Source: Candidatus Mesolinea sp.
GTDB taxonomy: Bacteria; Chloroflexota; Anaerolineae; Anaerolineales; Anaerolineaceae
Reading direction: 5' to 3'
Assembly: GCA_003499715.1 (NCBI GenBank)
Contig: DNSH01000023.1
Coordinates: 2,807 to 10,407, forward strand
DNA: 7,601 nucleotides
Made by a program: the position numbers and the translations under genes. How positions within the stretch are numbered: the stretch's first letter is position 1; every line of letters starts with the position of its first letter. This document shows, piece after piece, positions 7,373-7,601 of this stretch. The notes beneath the pieces were generated by a model that was not told the origin of the DNA, ran no database searches, and saw nothing but the letters and a program-made list of their open reading frames with translations.

Positions 7373-7601
7373 TTAGTCGGGATTGCTTATGCGCAGTCCG
7401 CGAACGTGAACATCCACACGCGTTACTGGGATGCCCATGGTTTTTTCCACATTATATTTAACACTTTCAGCAACTGAATCGGCTACAGTCTTGATGCGCA
7501 AACCGTACTCTATGATTATGTTTAATTCGATGGCAATTCCTTCATTATCTGAGGATACCGTGATGCCGTAATTATTGTGACGATTAAAAAATTGTCCTAT
7601 A
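7373..7601 (-). CDS. Asp23/Gls24 family protein, YloU-like (N-terminus beyond window)
   Basis: The last 75 codons and the TAA stop (7375 to 7373) of a gene that begins past the window edge. The visible residues follow the Asp23/Gls24 (DUF322) pattern: NYGITVSSDNEGIAIELNI, then IEYGLRIKTVADSVAESV, then VEKTMGIPVTRVDVHVRGLR, ending ISNPD. Family members are ~110-150 residues, so about half is visible. Asp23 proteins are associated with the cell envelope and its stress response in Gram-positive bacteria; the YloU-type copy encoded beside yloV has no firmly assigned biochemical role. It stands 23 bp before fakA on the same strand, and this yloU-yloV pairing is widely conserved, so co-transcription is expected. 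The promoter lies outside the window. Confidence 0.92.
   Translation of the reverse strand, partial: IGQFFNRHNNYGITVSSDNEGIAIELNIIIEYGLRIKTVADSVAESVKYNVEKTMGIPVTRVDVHVRGLRISNPD

Noticed and set aside
1..7601. Mobile element, CRISPR array, tRNA/rRNA, defence or secondary-metabolite system
   Set aside because: I saw no transposase, integrase, direct-repeat array, structured RNA gene or unusual gene cluster. The genes are intact housekeeping families packed tightly, with nearly all bases accounted for.

Overview
The window is a compact, roughly 50% GC housekeeping locus. Its protein sequences and gene order resemble those of Chloroflexota, probably class Anaerolineae. That assignment rests on remembered family resemblance: the variant FakA middle domain, the long RecG, and the RecG-CoaD-DivIVA-like gene order. 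No search was run. I see no mobile element, CRISPR array, RNA gene, toxin-antitoxin pair or defence system.

Layout: on the + strand, positions 1-1929 hold the 3' four-fifths of lon, the ATP-dependent protease. Its first ~150-160 codons lie before the window. Everything else is on the - strand, so lon is convergent with the next gene and only 16 bp separate the two stop codons. Read 5' to 3' on the - strand, the order is: a partial Asp23/Gls24 (YloU-like) gene (7373-7601), a DAK2/FakA (YloV-like) gene (5667-7349), a clear rho-independent terminator (5625-5650), recG (3060-5546), coaD (2535-3059, starting on the base after the recG stop), and a DivIVA/SepIVA-like coiled-coil gene (1946-2422).

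The - strand therefore seems to hold at least two transcription units. The first is yloU-fakA, a pairing conserved in many Gram-positive bacteria; FakA is an acyl-kinase subunit that works with DegV/FakB proteins, none of which is encoded here. The second is recG-coaD, probably continuing into the DivIVA-like gene. It begins after the terminator, with a -10-like TATGAT only 11 nt before the recG ATG and no Shine-Dalgarno sequence, so a nearly leaderless mRNA is possible. RecG remodels stalled forks and Holliday junctions, CoaD makes dephospho-CoA, and the coiled-coil protein resembles actinobacterial growth and septation factors.

I found no convincing new biological system. The points most worth checking are the possible leaderless recG start, the coaD-DivIVA-like linkage shared with Actinobacteria, the missing cysteine in the FakA middle domain, and the absence of rsmD between recG and coaD and of degV/fakB beside fakA.
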